In this document: positions 8,925 through 18,082 of the stretch, in pieces
Layout of the letters: the number at the start of each line of letters is the position of its first letter
How positions within the stretch are numbered: position 1 is the stretch's first letter
NCBI RefSeq assembly: GCF_000213575.1
Contig: NZ_GL892004.1
Location: 186,001 to 250,000 of the forward strand
Source of the DNA: Dysgonomonas mossii DSM 22836
GTDB taxonomy: Bacteria > Bacteroidota > Bacteroidia > Bacteroidales > Dysgonomonadaceae
DNA length: 64,000 bases
Direction: 5' to 3'
Translations under genes and position numbers: made by a program
Notes under the pieces: generated by a model
What the model saw: the letters and a program-made list of their open reading frames with translations, nothing else
Database searches by the model: none
Told to the model about the DNA's origin: nothing

Positions 8925-9815
8925 ATGAAAGTATCAATTATTATAGCTACTACTCTCCTTATGTTAGCCTCTTGCAATCCAAAAGCAGATGCAACTCAGC
9001 AACAAGCTGCACCTGTAAAGAAAGATATTTCTCTACAATTGTACTCGTTGAGAGACGACATTGCTAAAGACTATGATGCAACAATCAAGAAAGCCGGAGA
9101 AATGGGATTCACATCGGTAGAGGCTGCCAACTATGCAGACGGAAAATTCTATGGAAAAACACCTGAAGAATTTAAGGCAAGCATAGAAAAAGCCGGAATG
9201 AAAGTGCTTTCTTCTCATACAGGAAAAGGCCTTACAGAAAAAGAACTGGCTTCTAAAGATTTTACAGAAGCACTTAAATGGTGGGATCAATGTATTGCAG
9301 CGCACAAAGCAGCAGGAATGAAATACATTGTAACTCCATGGATGGATACACCTAAAACATTGAAAGACTTACAAACATATTGTGAGTACTATAACGAAAT
9401 AGGGAAAAGATGTAAAGAAAACGGCATGCTCTTTGGCTATCACAATCACGACTTCGAACTGAAAAATAAGATCGAAGATAAGGTTATGTACGACTACATG
9501 CTAGAAAACACAAACCCTGAATATGTATTCTTCGAAATGGATGTATACTGGGTAGTAAGAGGTGGAAAAAGCCCTGTAGATTATTTCAATAAATATAAAA
9601 ACCGTTTCACTTTGCTGCATATCAAAGACAACAGAGAACTTGGACAAAGTGGTATGGTAGGCTTTGACGCCATCTTCAACAACACTGATGCTGCAGGAGT
9701 TAAACATCTTGTGGTAGAAGTAGAGCAATACAGCTTTACCCCTGAGGAAAGTGTAAAGAAAAGCCTTGACTATTTATTAAATTGTCCTTTAGTAAAAGAA
9801 AGCTACGACAAATAA
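8925..9815 (+). CDS. Sugar phosphate isomerase/epimerase-like TIM-barrel lipoprotein, probable 3-keto-glucal hydratase
   Basis: 296 residues. A short lipoprotein signal ends in LMLASC, then a linker leads into an AP-endonuclease-2-like TIM barrel starting at ISLQLYSLRDDIAKDYDATIKKAGEMGFTSVEAANY. Metal-binding positions are visible as GYHNHDFEL, FFEMDVYWV and LLHIKDN. In the analogous B. thetaiotaomicron cluster the homologue hydrates the 3-keto-glucal made by the DUF1080 lyase. The lipid anchor places it with the DUF1080 protein, not in the cytoplasm. Function by context is likely; the fold is certain. Confidence 0.9.
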   Translation: MKVSIIIATTLLMLASCNPKADATQQQAAPVKKDISLQLYSLRDDIAKDYDATIKKAGEMGFTSVEAANYADGKFYGKTPEEFKASIEKAGMKVLSSHTGKGLTEKELASKDFTEALKWWDQCIAAHKAAGMKYIVTPWMDTPKTLKDLQTYCEYYNEIGKRCKENGMLFGYHNHDFELKNKIEDKVMYDYMLENTNPEYVFFEMDVYWVVRGGKSPVDYFNKYKNRFTLLHIKDNRELGQSGMVGFDAIFNNTDAAGVKHLVVEVEQYSFTPEESVKKSLDYLLNCPLVKESYDK

Positions 9816-9955
9816 GAAAAATTAGATATGCTTTTGTCAGATTGGACGGAGTGGTTTGAAGATCTATTTAGCAAATGTATATTTCTTTAAAGAAATTCTT
9901 CTCTCCGTTCATCATGACAAATCGCATTACGAAGAATAAGCATATAAGCGAATAG

Positions 9956-10924
9956 ATGAACGCAATAATGGCCGACAACGGCTCCTTCTACTACAATATA
10001 CAAGGTAGAGCCGAAGGAACTAGTTATAATATTATATATCAAGATAGTGAAGATAGAGATTTTCAATCTGAAATAGAAGAGCTGCTTGCCAATTTCGAAA
10101 AATCATTATCAGTATATGACAATGAATCCATTATTTCGCGAGTCAACAGAAATGAAGATGTAGAAATAGATGATTATTTCTATACAGTCTTCTCCAGAGC
10201 AAAAGAAATAAGTGCCCAAACAGAAAATACTTTCGACATCTCGGCAGAGCCGCTATTCAGGGCTTGGGGTTTTAGCTCTCAAGACAAATGTCCCCCCAAC
10301 AGAGAGCAGATAGAAGAGATGAGAAAGTATATAGGAATGGACAAAATAAGCATCAAGGACAGACGCATTGTAAAAGATCATCCCAATATTGTATTGAATG
10401 TAAATGCTATTGCAAAAGGGTACTCCGCTGATATTGTAGCTTTATTCTTGGAACAGCATGAATGCCCTAATTATCTTGTAGAGATCGGAGGAGAAATTCG
10501 AGTAAGAGGAGAAAACCCTCATGGCGAAGGCTGGAGAATAGGTATTGACCGTCCATCCGAAAGCAACCTTATTCCGGGACAAGATATGCAAGCTATTTTA
10601 CAAATTACAAATAAAGGAATAGCGACTTCCGGAAATTACAGACAATTTTATATCAAAAATGGAGAAAAAATAACGCATACAATCAATCCGGCAACAGGCT
10701 ATCCGGCACAGCATAATCTACTATCCACAACAGTGATAGCGAACGACTGCCTCACAGCAGATGCCTATGCCACAGCATTTCTGGTTGCGGGAGTAGATAA
10801 GTCGCTGGAATGGATAAATAACAACGCTGAGATTGAGGCTATATTTATCTGTGACGAGGATGGAGAATATAAAATGTACTGTACTCCGGCATTAGAAGAC
10901 AAGATCATTCAAGGAGACGAATAA
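9956..10924 (+). CDS. apbE: ApbE family FAD:protein FMN transferase, lacking a visible export signal
   Basis: 322 residues. ApbE attaches FMN to threonines of respiratory proteins (Nqr/Rnf type), normally in the periplasm. Seen here are QGRAEGTSYNIIY at the start of the fold, LNVNAIAKGYSADIVA, YLVEIGGEIRVRG, ITHTINPATGYPA and the metal-binding TADAYATAFLVAG. Homologues usually carry a lipoprotein signal, but this frame starts with MNAIMADNG and has none. A TAG codon directly precedes the ATG, and the same frame upstream (from 9875) encodes 26 residues that also do not look like a signal. Either the protein is cytosolic or the signal has been lost. The tat genes follow. Confidence 0.88.
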   Translation: MNAIMADNGSFYYNIQGRAEGTSYNIIYQDSEDRDFQSEIEELLANFEKSLSVYDNESIISRVNRNEDVEIDDYFYTVFSRAKEISAQTENTFDISAEPLFRAWGFSSQDKCPPNREQIEEMRKYIGMDKISIKDRRIVKDHPNIVLNVNAIAKGYSADIVALFLEQHECPNYLVEIGGEIRVRGENPHGEGWRIGIDRPSESNLIPGQDMQAILQITNKGIATSGNYRQFYIKNGEKITHTINPATGYPAQHNLLSTTVIANDCLTADAYATAFLVAGVDKSLEWINNNAEIEAIFICDEDGEYKMYCTPALEDKIIQGDE

Positions 10925-11059
10925 GATGCCTTTCTTACTGTGTTAAAAAGAAATAAATATTAAAACATATCCGCTTTGTTAGATATTATTTGTATTATTT
11001 TGTCAACTGAAAACAATCTAACAAAATAATATCATAAAGCACTAAAAAAAACAAAAATC

Positions 11060-11263
11060 ATGAATACCTTATTATTTTTAGGAAATCTGGGAACAGGTGA
11101 AATCATCATCATAGCCATAGTTGTACTTTTACTTTTCGGGGGACGCAAAATACCTGAACTAATGAAAGGATTAGGAAAAGGTATTAAAAACTTCAAAGAG
11201 GGAGTTAAAGGTATAGAAGATGATATAACCGGGGATAACGATACAACAACTAAAAAAGATTGA
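11060..11263 (+). CDS. tatA: Sec-independent protein translocase TatA
   Basis: 67 residues: one N-terminal membrane helix ([14 protein letters not shown]), the conserved hinge [21 protein letters not shown] forming the amphipathic helix, and a charged tail. It forms the pore component that moves folded Tat substrates. tatC starts 14 bases downstream and no tatB is present nearby, as in minimal TatAC systems. TTATTTTG at 10995-11002, one base off the -7 consensus, with TTTG at 10975 is a possible promoter. Two proteins with twin-arginine signals are encoded a few kilobases upstream. Confidence 0.96.
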   Translation: MNTLLFLGNLGTGEIIIIAIVVLLLFGGRKIPELMKGLGKGIKNFKEGVKGIEDDITGDNDTTTKKD

Positions 11264-11277
11264 TGTAGTATACTTCT

Positions 11278-12141
11278 ATGGAAGAGAACAGTGGAGGAAT
11301 GTCCTTTTGGGATCATTTAGAAGAACTACGGTGGACCCTTGTCAGGTCTATCATTGCCTTATTTGTTTTTGCGATACTTGGTTTTGCAATCATGCCATAT
11401 ATATACGACAGCTGGATAATGGGTCCTACCCGTGCCGACTTTGTATTGTATAAATATCTATGTTATGTGACATCATCCGTGCCATTCATGCCCGACTTCT
11501 GCGATGATACATTTCATATTAAGATTATAAATTATAATCTTACTTCGCAGTTTTTCAGGCACATGACCACTTCATTCTGGTTTGCTCTAATATTGACATT
11601 CCCATACCTTGCATTTGAAGTGTGGCGCTTTGTAAGCCCTGCTCTCTATTCTAATGAGAAGAAGAGTATCAGATGGGTATTTATGTTCGGAACAGCTATG
11701 TTCTTTATCGGATGTGCTGTAGGATATTTTCTTGTATTTCCTATGACATTCCGATTCTTATCGACATACCAATTAAGTGAGATGATCGAGAATACGATTT
11801 CACTCGATTCGTATATGGATAATTTCCTTACGTTAATATTCATCATGGGAATTGTATTCGAACTACCTTTGGTATCGTGGCTCCTATCTCAATTGGGCTT
11901 TTTAAATAGATCTTTCTTTAAGAAATTTAGAAGACATGCCATTGTTGGACTATTGGTATTATCAGCCATAATCACTCCATCAGGAGATCCATTTACCCTT
12001 TCGGTTGTATTTGTGCCGCTTTATATGCTCTTTGAATTGAGCCGCTTTATGGTAAAACCTGCACCGAAAGAAACGGATGAGGAAGATGAGGATGAGGATG
12101 AGGATGAAGATACTGCCGATATAGAAATAAAGACTTCGTAA
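11278..12141 (+). CDS. tatC: Sec-independent protein translocase TatC
   Basis: 287 residues with six predicted membrane helices. The N-terminus has the receptor motif FWDHLEELRWTLVRS, with the Glu-Leu-Arg that contacts twin-arginine signals, and EVWRFVSPALYSNEKK in the first periplasmic/cytoplasmic loops. TatC recognises Tat substrates and recruits TatA. The tail is unusual: a strongly acidic Glu/Asp run encoded by a GAGGAT-type repeat at about 12074-12110, absent from E. coli TatC. The stop is followed by a strong terminator. Confidence 0.96.
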   Translation: MEENSGGMSFWDHLEELRWTLVRSIIALFVFAILGFAIMPYIYDSWIMGPTRADFVLYKYLCYVTSSVPFMPDFCDDTFHIKIINYNLTSQFFRHMTTSFWFALILTFPYLAFEVWRFVSPALYSNEKKSIRWVFMFGTAMFFIGCAVGYFLVFPMTFRFLSTYQLSEMIENTISLDSYMDNFLTLIFIMGIVFELPLVSWLLSQLGFLNRSFFKKFRRHAIVGLLVLSAIITPSGDPFTLSVVFVPLYMLFELSRFMVKPAPKETDEEDEDEDEDEDTADIEIKTS

Positions 12142-12214
12142 TAGTAAATATTACTTGGGAGAGAAATCATCAAAAGAATCTGCATTTCTATTAAAAGATA
12201 AAATATCGATAAAT

Positions 12215-12247
12215 AAAAACCCCGATTGGTAACCAATCGGGGTTTTT
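12215..12247. terminator. Bidirectional intrinsic terminator between tatC and pnp
   Basis: Perfect 15-base inverted repeat (AAAAACCCCGATTGG at 12215-12229, mirrored at 12233-12247) with a TAA loop. A-tract on one side and T-tract on the other let it stop transcription from both converging genes. Confidence 0.92.
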
Positions 12248-12272
12248 ATTATATATAAGATTTCTTATGCGC

Positions 12273-14444
12273 TTAAGCCTCTGCCGGAGCATCTCCGTTT
12301 GCCTTCTGTACAGGTCTTTCCGGTCTTGGAGGACGAGGAAGAAGAACCTTACGAGATAGTTTAAACTTACCTGTCTTAGGGTCGATATCGATGAGTTTCA
12401 CCTCAATCTTATCACCTTCTTTCAATCCTACTTTTTCCATATCTTCTACGCGATCCCACGAAATTTCAGAGATATGAAGCAATCCGTCTTTTCCTGGAAG
12501 GAATTCACAGAACGCACCGTAAGGCATTACCGAACGTACTTTTGCAGTATACACCTCTCCTACTTCGGGTACAGTAACTATTCCTCTAATCTTAGCCATT
12601 GCAGCGTCGATAGCAGTTTTGTTAGTAGCTGAAACTTCAACGCGTCCATAACCATCAATCTCTTCGATAGTAACAGTTGCTCCTGTTTCTTCCTGAATAC
12701 CTTGAATGATTTTACCTCCGGGTCCTATTACAGCTCCGATAAATTCTTTGCTGATAATTAGCACTTCGATACGTGGAGCATTTTCTTTAAAGTCGGCACG
12801 TGGTTCAGGTAATGTCTCAAGGATTTTACCCATAATATGTAGACGTCCTTCACGAGCCTGATTTAATGCCTTTTCTAAAATCTCATAAGAAAGTCCGTCT
12901 ACTTTTATATCCATCTGAGTAGCCGTAATACCATCTTTTGTTCCACAAACCTTGAAGTCCATGTCTCCTAGATGATCTTCGTCACCCAAAATGTCTGAAA
13001 GCACAGCAAAGTTAGTACCTTTCTTTTCAGAGATAAGCCCCATTGCTATACCTGTCACCGGCTTTTTGATTTTCACCCCTGCATCCATTAATGCCAATGT
13101 ACCGGCACAAACTGTAGCCATAGATGAAGAGCCGTTCGACTCCAATATATCTGATACCACACGTATAACGTAAGGATAATCGGAAGGGATCATTGGTTTC
13201 AATGCACGGTGTGCCAGATTTCCATGACCGATTTCACGACGACCTACTCCTCGTTGTGGTCTTGCGTCTCCTGTTGAGAATGGAGGGAAATTATAATGTA
13301 GAAGGAATCTCTCCTTACCATTGTTCAATACATCATCAATGATCTTCTCATCAAGCTTTGTACCTAATGTTACAGTTGTCAATGATTGTGTTTCACCACG
13401 TGTGAAAACAGCCGATCCGTGAGCTCCCGGAAGATAATCTACTTCGCTCCAGATAGGACGTATCTCTGTTGTTGTACGACCATCAAGACGTTTTCCTTCG
13501 TCTAAGATAGAACGACGCATCGCTTCTTTTTCTACATCATGGTAGTAACGAGAAATCAATGCACCTTTTTCTGCAAGCTCTTCCTCAGTAAGGTTGGCTT
13601 TATATTCTTCTTCTATAGCCTTGAAGTTATCTACACGCTCATGTTTGTTTGTATTTCCTGATGCTGCTACAGCATAAGCTTTATCATAGCATTTTTCCCA
13701 AACGTCTTTACGTAGATCTTCATCATTTGTTTCGTGGCTATATTCACGTTTTTTTGTAGTACCAACAAGCTCCATCAATTCGATCTGAGCCTGACATTGT
13801 ACTTTTATTGCTTCGTGAGCAAACTTGATAGCTTCCAGCATTTCTACTTCCGAAACTTCTTTCATTTCTCCTTCTACCATCATGATGTTATCAATAGTAG
13901 CACCTACCATGATGTCCATATCAGCTTTAGCTAATTGAGAAAATGTTGGATTTAAAATGAATTGTCCGTCAACACGAGCTACTCTCACTTCGGAGATAGG
14001 ACCATTGAACGGTATATCTGAAACAGCTAAAGCTGCTGAAGCTGCCAATCCGGCCAATGCATCAGGCATATCTTCACCGTCTGAAGAGAATAGAGTCACA
14101 TTAACAAATACTTCCGCATGATAATCGTCCGGAAACAATGGACGAAGGGCACGGTCTACCAAGCGGCAAACCAATATTTCGTAATCTGAAGCACGTCCTT
14201 CTCGGCGTTGAAAACCTCCCGGGAAGCGGCCATATGCTGCAAATTTTTCTTTATACTCTACCTGTAAAGGCATAAAATCAACACCCGGATTTGCATCTTT
14301 TGCGGCACATACAGTGGCTAATAACATCGTATTACCCATCCGTACCATTACAGACCCATCAGCCTGTTTTGCCAATTTTCCGGTTTCAATGGTGATAGTC
14401 CTTCCATCACCTAAATCGATACTCTTTGTAATCGGATTAATCAT
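12273..14444 (-). CDS. pnp: Polynucleotide phosphorylase
   Basis: 723 residues with the start at 14444 ([20 protein letters not shown]). PNPase degrades RNA 3' to 5' with phosphate and is a core degradosome enzyme. Order of domains: first RNase PH domain, all-alpha linker, second RNase PH domain ([32 protein letters not shown]), KH domain ([23 protein letters not shown]) and S1 domain ([21 protein letters not shown]). An upstream in-frame ATG at 14558 would add 38 residues, but they resemble nothing in the family and the candidate promoter lies inside that stretch, so it is rejected. Ends at a terminator shared with tatC. Confidence 0.97.
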   Translation of the reverse strand: MINPITKSIDLGDGRTITIETGKLAKQADGSVMVRMGNTMLLATVCAAKDANPGVDFMPLQVEYKEKFAAYGRFPGGFQRREGRASDYEILVCRLVDRALRPLFPDDYHAEVFVNVTLFSSDGEDMPDALAGLAASAALAVSDIPFNGPISEVRVARVDGQFILNPTFSQLAKADMDIMVGATIDNIMMVEGEMKEVSEVEMLEAIKFAHEAIKVQCQAQIELMELVGTTKKREYSHETNDEDLRKDVWEKCYDKAYAVAASGNTNKHERVDNFKAIEEEYKANLTEEELAEKGALISRYYHDVEKEAMRRSILDEGKRLDGRTTTEIRPIWSEVDYLPGAHGSAVFTRGETQSLTTVTLGTKLDEKIIDDVLNNGKERFLLHYNFPPFSTGDARPQRGVGRREIGHGNLAHRALKPMIPSDYPYVIRVVSDILESNGSSSMATVCAGTLALMDAGVKIKKPVTGIAMGLISEKKGTNFAVLSDILGDEDHLGDMDFKVCGTKDGITATQMDIKVDGLSYEILEKALNQAREGRLHIMGKILETLPEPRADFKENAPRIEVLIISKEFIGAVIGPGGKIIQGIQEETGATVTIEEIDGYGRVEVSATNKTAIDAAMAKIRGIVTVPEVGEVYTAKVRSVMPYGAFCEFLPGKDGLLHISEISWDRVEDMEKVGLKEGDKIEVKLIDIDPKTGKFKLSRKVLLPRPPRPERPVQKANGDAPAEA

Positions 14445-14474
14445 AAATTTTTTTCTTAACGTCTTAAAATCAAA

Positions 14475-14482
14475 CAAAGGTA
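14475..14482 (-). promoter_or_regulatory. -7 promoter box for pnp
   Basis: TACCTTTG on the minus strand matches TAnnTTTG exactly, 31 bases before the chosen pnp start. It supports the 14444 start, because the longer frame would begin upstream of it. Confidence 0.6.
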
Positions 14483-14644
14483 AGTAAAGTTTTTGAAAAT
14501 TAAGGGAATGGAGATCGAAAACTCCACTCAAGAAAGCGAAATACAATAATAATATCAAGGTTTTCTTTTAGTTAATTTCACTCATCTACTCATCGGTTTA
14601 AGCTCACTATTCGTATTCTAGGATTATTCTGATAATAAAAAATA

Positions 14645-14660
14645 TCACTACATCTAGTGA
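14645..14660 (+). promoter_or_regulatory. Candidate operator upstream of the TonB receptor-hemN operon
   Basis: TCACTA (14645-14650) and TAGTGA (14655-14660) form a 6-base dyad with a 4-base spacer. It lies immediately upstream of TTG at 14661 (a -33-like position) and about 24 bases before the -7 box, where a regulator would block or assist polymerase. The regulator is unknown; an iron- or heme-sensing one would fit the genes. Confidence 0.4.
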
Positions 14661-14683
14661 TTGACTGTTGTTTTAAGTTTTCA

Positions 14684-14691
14684 TACATTTG
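14684..14691 (+). promoter_or_regulatory. -7 promoter box of the TonB receptor-MFS-hemN operon
   Basis: TACATTTG matches TAnnTTTG exactly. TTG at 14661-14663 is 20 bases upstream, an acceptable -33 element. The receptor start codon lies 42 bases downstream. Confidence 0.65.
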
Positions 14692-14733
14692 CAGCTCAAC
14701 TAAAAACTATAAATATCAACACATTAAGAAATA

Positions 14734-16830
14734 ATGAGATCAAAGTCTTTTCTTTTGTTGACCCTCTTATTCTGTGCCATTATCAATAATACTTATGCTG
14801 ATGATATTGTCATTGACAATGATACTATCAAAATGAAATATACAGCAAAAGAGGTTGTAATAGAATCATTTAAGCAAAACAGTGATTTATCGATACAACC
14901 TGTCTCAGCATCCGTTCTATCTGAAAGTATTATTAAAGAAAATAATATAACTAACATAAAAGAGGTGACGGCTTTTGTGCCTAACCTATTCATGGTAGAC
15001 TATGGTTCTAAAATGTATTGCCCGGTTTTTATACGAGGAATAGGTGCCGCAAAAAACACGCCTTCTGTAGGGCTATATGTAGATGGAGTCCCTTATTTCG
15101 ACCGCTCAACGTTTGATATAAACATCAGTGATGTAGACCGCATTGAAGTTCTGCGAGGGCCACAAGGAACTATCTATGGCAGAAATACGATGGGGGGCAT
15201 TATTAATGTTTTCACAAAATCCCCATTAAAGACAAAAGGAACTTATTTGAATCTCTCCGCCGGCAATTACAATGCCTATCAGACCGGAATTTCGCATTAT
15301 GGAAATGTAGATAATAAAGTAGGCTATTCACTATCCGGTAATTATTCCCATTTGGGAGGCTACTTTATGAATAAAACCACAGGAAAACGAGCCGACCCGA
15401 TCGATGGTGTTTCTACTCGTGCCCGACTAAGCTGGCGCATTATGCCACGGCTGACGATGAACCTTATTTTTGCTTATGAATATTCCGATCAGGATGGTTA
15501 CCCTTACCGTATCTATGATAAGAAAACAGGCAAAATAGAAGATATAAATTATAATGAACGAAGCTTCTACCGTCGCAATATGTCTAACAATGGACTGAAT
15601 ATAGAATATGTTACAGATAATTTCAAACTGAGTTCGCAATCTTCTTTTCAGTTTTATGATGGGAAACAAGGTATCGATCAGGACTTTTCGCCCAAAGACC
15701 TTTACTACGTAAATTTCTATCATCGTCAGCAAATGTACTCTCAGGAATTCAATATCAAATCAATAAAAGAAGACAGCAAGTATAAATGGCAGTTTGGAGT
15801 ATTTGGATTCAACCAGAATTATTTCCAAACAAACGATACTGACTACCGCACATCAGGAAAACATGCAATCCAAAATGTAAACAATCCGACCGAAGGAATC
15901 GCCCTATATCATCAGTCTACTTTGAATGATATTTTCATCCCGGGATTATCAGCTACTCTTGGGATTCGCTACGACTGGGAGAAAACAAAATCTTCATTGA
16001 TACGCATCACTGCAAATCCGAATGTAGAACCTGTTGTCGATCCCGAAGTAAAGGCTAAGGACGATTTTTCTCAAATTACACCAAAAGCATCTATCCAATA
16101 TGCGTACAGTCAGGATGGATTGACATATTTATCTGTAAGTAAAGGATATAAAACAGGAGGTTTCAACAATACGGCCGATGAAGATAAAGACCGTACGTTT
16201 GATCCTGAATATAGCTGGTCTTACGAATTAGGAACAAAATCAAGCTTTCTGAACAACTTGCTTTATCTCGACTTCAGCCTCTTTTATATTAGATGGAGCA
16301 ACCAACAAATTTCGCAGGTTAAACCCACAGGACAAGGCTTTTTGACTCGCAATGCAGGTAAATCGGAAAGCAAAGGCTTTGAATTGACAACTCAGATAAA
16401 CCCTTCGAGAAATCTGAACTTCCAGATAGCCTATGGCTATACGCATGCTAAATACAAAGAGTATAAAGAAAGTGAGACAGTAAATTATAATAATAATTAC
16501 TTGCTCATGGTGCCTAAACATACATTGGCGATATCTGCAAATTACACCATAGACACAAACCTGAGATGGCTCGACAATGTTGTGCTTAACGCTCAATATA
16601 CAGGAGTAGGCAAATTATATTGGAATGATGCCAACGATGTAGAACAACCATTTTATGGAGTGTATAATGGGAAAGTTTCTTTCGTTAAAAAACAATTTTC
16701 ACTAGATTTGTGGGCTAAAAATATAGGAGCTAAAGATTATATCGCATATTACTTCGCAACATCAGGTAATAATTTTGTACAAAAAGGGAAGCCTTTCACA
16801 TGTGGATTAAATCTGAACCTTAAATTCTAA
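14734..16830 (+). CDS. TonB-dependent outer-membrane receptor (siderophore/porphyrin type)
   Basis: 698 residues with a signal peptide (MRSKSFLLLTLLFCAIINNTYA). The plug has a possible TonB box (EVVIESF), IRGIGAAKNTPSVGLYVDGVPYFDR, and VDRIEVLRGPQGTIYGRNTMGGIINV. The barrel follows and ends in LNLNLKF. It lacks the SusC N-terminal extension and resembles FyuA/pesticin-type receptors, so a small iron chelate or tetrapyrrole is more likely than a glycan. The stop is one base before the start of an MFS permease, and hemN follows, so the ligand probably feeds heme metabolism. Ligand identity is inference. Confidence 0.92.
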   Translation: MRSKSFLLLTLLFCAIINNTYADDIVIDNDTIKMKYTAKEVVIESFKQNSDLSIQPVSASVLSESIIKENNITNIKEVTAFVPNLFMVDYGSKMYCPVFIRGIGAAKNTPSVGLYVDGVPYFDRSTFDINISDVDRIEVLRGPQGTIYGRNTMGGIINVFTKSPLKTKGTYLNLSAGNYNAYQTGISHYGNVDNKVGYSLSGNYSHLGGYFMNKTTGKRADPIDGVSTRARLSWRIMPRLTMNLIFAYEYSDQDGYPYRIYDKKTGKIEDINYNERSFYRRNMSNNGLNIEYVTDNFKLSSQSSFQFYDGKQGIDQDFSPKDLYYVNFYHRQQMYSQEFNIKSIKEDSKYKWQFGVFGFNQNYFQTNDTDYRTSGKHAIQNVNNPTEGIALYHQSTLNDIFIPGLSATLGIRYDWEKTKSSLIRITANPNVEPVVDPEVKAKDDFSQITPKASIQYAYSQDGLTYLSVSKGYKTGGFNNTADEDKDRTFDPEYSWSYELGTKSSFLNNLLYLDFSLFYIRWSNQQISQVKPTGQGFLTRNAGKSESKGFELTTQINPSRNLNFQIAYGYTHAKYKEYKESETVNYNNNYLLMVPKHTLAISANYTIDTNLRWLDNVVLNAQYTGVGKLYWNDANDVEQPFYGVYNGKVSFVKKQFSLDLWAKNIGAKDYIAYYFATSGNNFVQKGKPFTCGLNLNLKF

Positions 16831-16831
16831 T

Positions 16832-18082
16832 ATGGGAATAAACATTCAAAAAGGAGAAAAGCTATTTACATTCTTTTGCCTGTACATTGCACAATCGATA
16901 CCGATGAGTTTCTTCTCTACGGTGATACCTGTAATTATGCGGCAACAAAACTTCTCGCTCGAAAGTATAGGTATGCTCCAATTGCTAAAACTCCCTTGGA
17001 TACTAAAATTCCTATGGTCTCCTGCGGTAGACCGTTCCACATTTAGAATAGGTGATTTTAAAAGATGGATTTTCTCCTCAGAATTAATATATGCATCCAT
17101 CATATTTGCGGTCTCATTTCTCGACTTTCAAACCACACCTTATCTTATTATTGGACTTGTAGTATTATCTTTTATCGCTTCAGCCACACAAGATATTGCA
17201 ACCGACTCGCTTGCTGTTCTGTCTTTTAGCAAAAAGGACAAGAGCCTTGCAAACAGCATGCAGTCGATGGGAAACTTTGCAGGTGCTATGATTGGCAGCG
17301 GCATATTATTGTTACTCTATCATAAATTCGGGTGGGGAAATCTATTACCATTCCTTGCTGTATTTGTGATTATAGCTCTGATCCCTCTAATATTTTTCAA
17401 GAGAGGGCATAACCAAGTAATCATAAAAGCAAAACAAGAGAAGAAGCCAACCCCGGACGATCTTTTTGGCTTTTTCAAACAAAAAGGTATCTGGAAACAG
17501 GTCTTCTTCCTATTTGTATATTATGCAGGACTTATTGGTGTGTTAGCCATGCTAAAGCCTATGCTGGTAGATTATGGCTACAATATGAAGGAAATAGGTG
17601 TCATGTCGGGGATTGTGGGTACATCCATCGGCTGCCTAGCCTCTTTTGGCGGTGGCTTTATCGTTCGAAAAATAGGCAGACATTTCGCACGGATATTGTT
17701 TGCTGTTTTCACATTGATGACTACTATTTATTTCTGCCTGTTAGTATCTGCTCTTCCGGTAAATATAGCAACTCTGCATTTGGGTATCTCGTTACTTTGG
17801 GCAAGTTACGGCATGGCCGTTATTGTTGTATACACCACAGCTATGGACTGTGTGCGCCCCGGATTTGAAGGAACAGACTTCACAATACAAACTGTGATTA
17901 CACACCTGAGTGGGATTATTATGGGAGTAAGCTCCGGCAAAATAGCAGCAATGATAACATACAAGGGACTCTTTGTTGTGGAAATGTGTATCGCTGCAAT
18001 ATCTCTGGCATTTATATTATTTGCCTTCAAACTTAAAGCACCGAAAGAACAAAATGAAACAAGAATTACTGAACAAATATAG
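16832..18082 (+). CDS. MFS permease, AmpG / RhtX-FptX-like
   Basis: 416 residues, 12 predicted membrane helices. The motifs LLKLPWILKFLWSPAVDRS and SFIASATQDIATDSLAVL are typical of the AmpG-like MFS branch, which includes both muropeptide permeases and the single-component siderophore importers RhtX/FptX/YbtX. With a FyuA-like receptor one base upstream, the siderophore or porphyrin importer role is more likely than muropeptide recycling. The 3' end overlaps hemN by 29 bases, showing tight coupling. Confidence 0.88.
   Translation: MGINIQKGEKLFTFFCLYIAQSIPMSFFSTVIPVIMRQQNFSLESIGMLQLLKLPWILKFLWSPAVDRSTFRIGDFKRWIFSSELIYASIIFAVSFLDFQTTPYLIIGLVVLSFIASATQDIATDSLAVLSFSKKDKSLANSMQSMGNFAGAMIGSGILLLLYHKFGWGNLLPFLAVFVIIALIPLIFFKRGHNQVIIKAKQEKKPTPDDLFGFFKQKGIWKQVFFLFVYYAGLIGVLAMLKPMLVDYGYNMKEIGVMSGIVGTSIGCLASFGGGFIVRKIGRHFARILFAVFTLMTTIYFCLLVSALPVNIATLHLGISLLWASYGMAVIVVYTTAMDCVRPGFEGTDFTIQTVITHLSGIIMGVSSGKIAAMITYKGLFVVEMCIAAISLAFILFAFKLKAPKEQNETRITEQI

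Noticed and set aside
9829-9891. 20-codon ORF between the isomerase and apbE genes
   Set aside because: Too short, with no family similarity or promoter; likely chance.
14445-14558. 38-residue N-terminal extension of pnp
   Set aside because: The residues are not PNPase-like and the -7 box lies inside them; the start at 14444 fits the family.
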